Part shown: piece after piece, positions 5,417 through 5,623 of the stretch | Position numbering within the stretch: position 1 is the stretch's first letter | Layout of the letters: every line of letters begins with the position of its first letter | Assembly: GCA_026400425.1 (NCBI GenBank) | Contig: JAPLPC010000593.1 | Coordinates: 1-5,623, forward strand | Direction of reading: 5' to 3' | Length of the DNA stretch: 5,623 nucleotides | Origin: Hyphomicrobiales bacterium | Lineage (GTDB): Bacteria; Pseudomonadota; Alphaproteobacteria; Rhizobiales; Xanthobacteraceae | The notes under the pieces: model-generated | Seen by the model: the letters and a program-made list of their open reading frames with translations, nothing else | What the model was told of the DNA's origin: nothing | Databases searched by the model: none | Position numbers and translations under genes: made by a program

Positions 5417-5623
5417 ATGAACGTCCAGGGACATATCGCCACGACTCCGTCCGTGGCTGCGCAAGCCGAGCATTTCGATGTCATCGTGGTCGGAGCCGGC
5501 ATCTCCGGCATCGGCGCCGCCTATCATCTCACCCAGCAAAGCCCTGACAAGCGATTTGCGATCCTCGAGATGAAGGATGGGTTTGGCGGCACATTGCACA
5601 CCCACCGTTATCCCGGCATCCGC
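5417..5623 (+). CDS. FAD-dependent monooxygenase (EthA/class B flavoprotein type), 3'-truncated
   Basis: Only the first 69 residues are present; the frame runs open off the window end. A 20-residue leader precedes the Rossmann FAD site DVIVVGAGISGIGAAYHL (residues 21-38, with G26, G28 and G31), the second strand ends RFAILE with E51 placed to bind the ribose, and the family segment FGGTLHTHRYPGIR (56-69) follows. This resembles EthA and related Baeyer-Villiger/flavin-containing monooxygenases, which use NADPH and O2 to oxidise ketones or N/S heteroatoms. The motif is usually FGGTW; here the tryptophan is leucine (L60). The start is ATG with GGGAG at 5409-5413, only 3 nt before it. An in-frame ATG at 5333 would add 28 residues but lacks a ribosome binding site. 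Whether it belongs to the transporter/amidase unit is uncertain, as 137 bp with hairpins separate it from the amidase. Confidence 0.85.
   Translation, partial: MNVQGHIATTPSVAAQAEHFDVIVVGAGISGIGAAYHLTQQSPDKRFAILEMKDGFGGTLHTHRYPGIR

Overview
The window is about 5.6 kb of GC-rich DNA with every supported gene on the + strand. Codon use, an NMT1/THI5-type ABC transporter, an amidase, an EthA-like flavoprotein monooxygenase and a CCCTCCCCC-bounded intergenic palindrome together suggest an alphaproteobacterium, most likely of the Bradyrhizobium/Rhodopseudomonas type. The taxonomic call is inferred from style and gene content, not from a marker gene.

Layout. (1) 2-871 is the 3' part of a thiamine-pyrophosphate enzyme of the pyruvate oxidase (PoxB-like) family. 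(2) 872-1099 is a 228-bp regulatory gap. It holds a 39-bp imperfect dyad (896-934), a perfect 8-bp-stem hairpin (961-981) overlapping an NtrC-like site (968-984), and a textbook sigma-54 promoter, TGGCAC-N5-TTGC (1056-1070). (3) 1100-3740 is a complete ABC importer operon: ATPase, permease (4-bp ATGA overlap) and periplasmic binding protein with signal peptide. (4) 3741-3950 is filled by a 166-bp palindromic, multi-hairpin repeat. (5) 3951-5279 is an amidase-signature hydrolase with an intact Lys-cisSer-Ser triad, starting at GTG. (6) 5280-5416 is a short gap with a terminator-like hairpin and two dyads. (7) 5417 to the window end is the N-terminus of an FAD-dependent monooxygenase.

Working model. 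The sigma-54 promoter, the NtrC-like site about 105 bp upstream of its predicted start, and the downstream amidase suggest a nitrogen-responsive scavenging module: import of a small organic nitrogen compound through the ABC system, then amide hydrolysis to release ammonia. The monooxygenase may extend the pathway or be separate. The promoter match is read directly from the sequence. The substrate, the regulator and amidase co-transcription are inferences. Nothing here is a clearly new class of system; the most informative parts are the regulatory gap at 872-1099 and the palindrome at 3763-3928.
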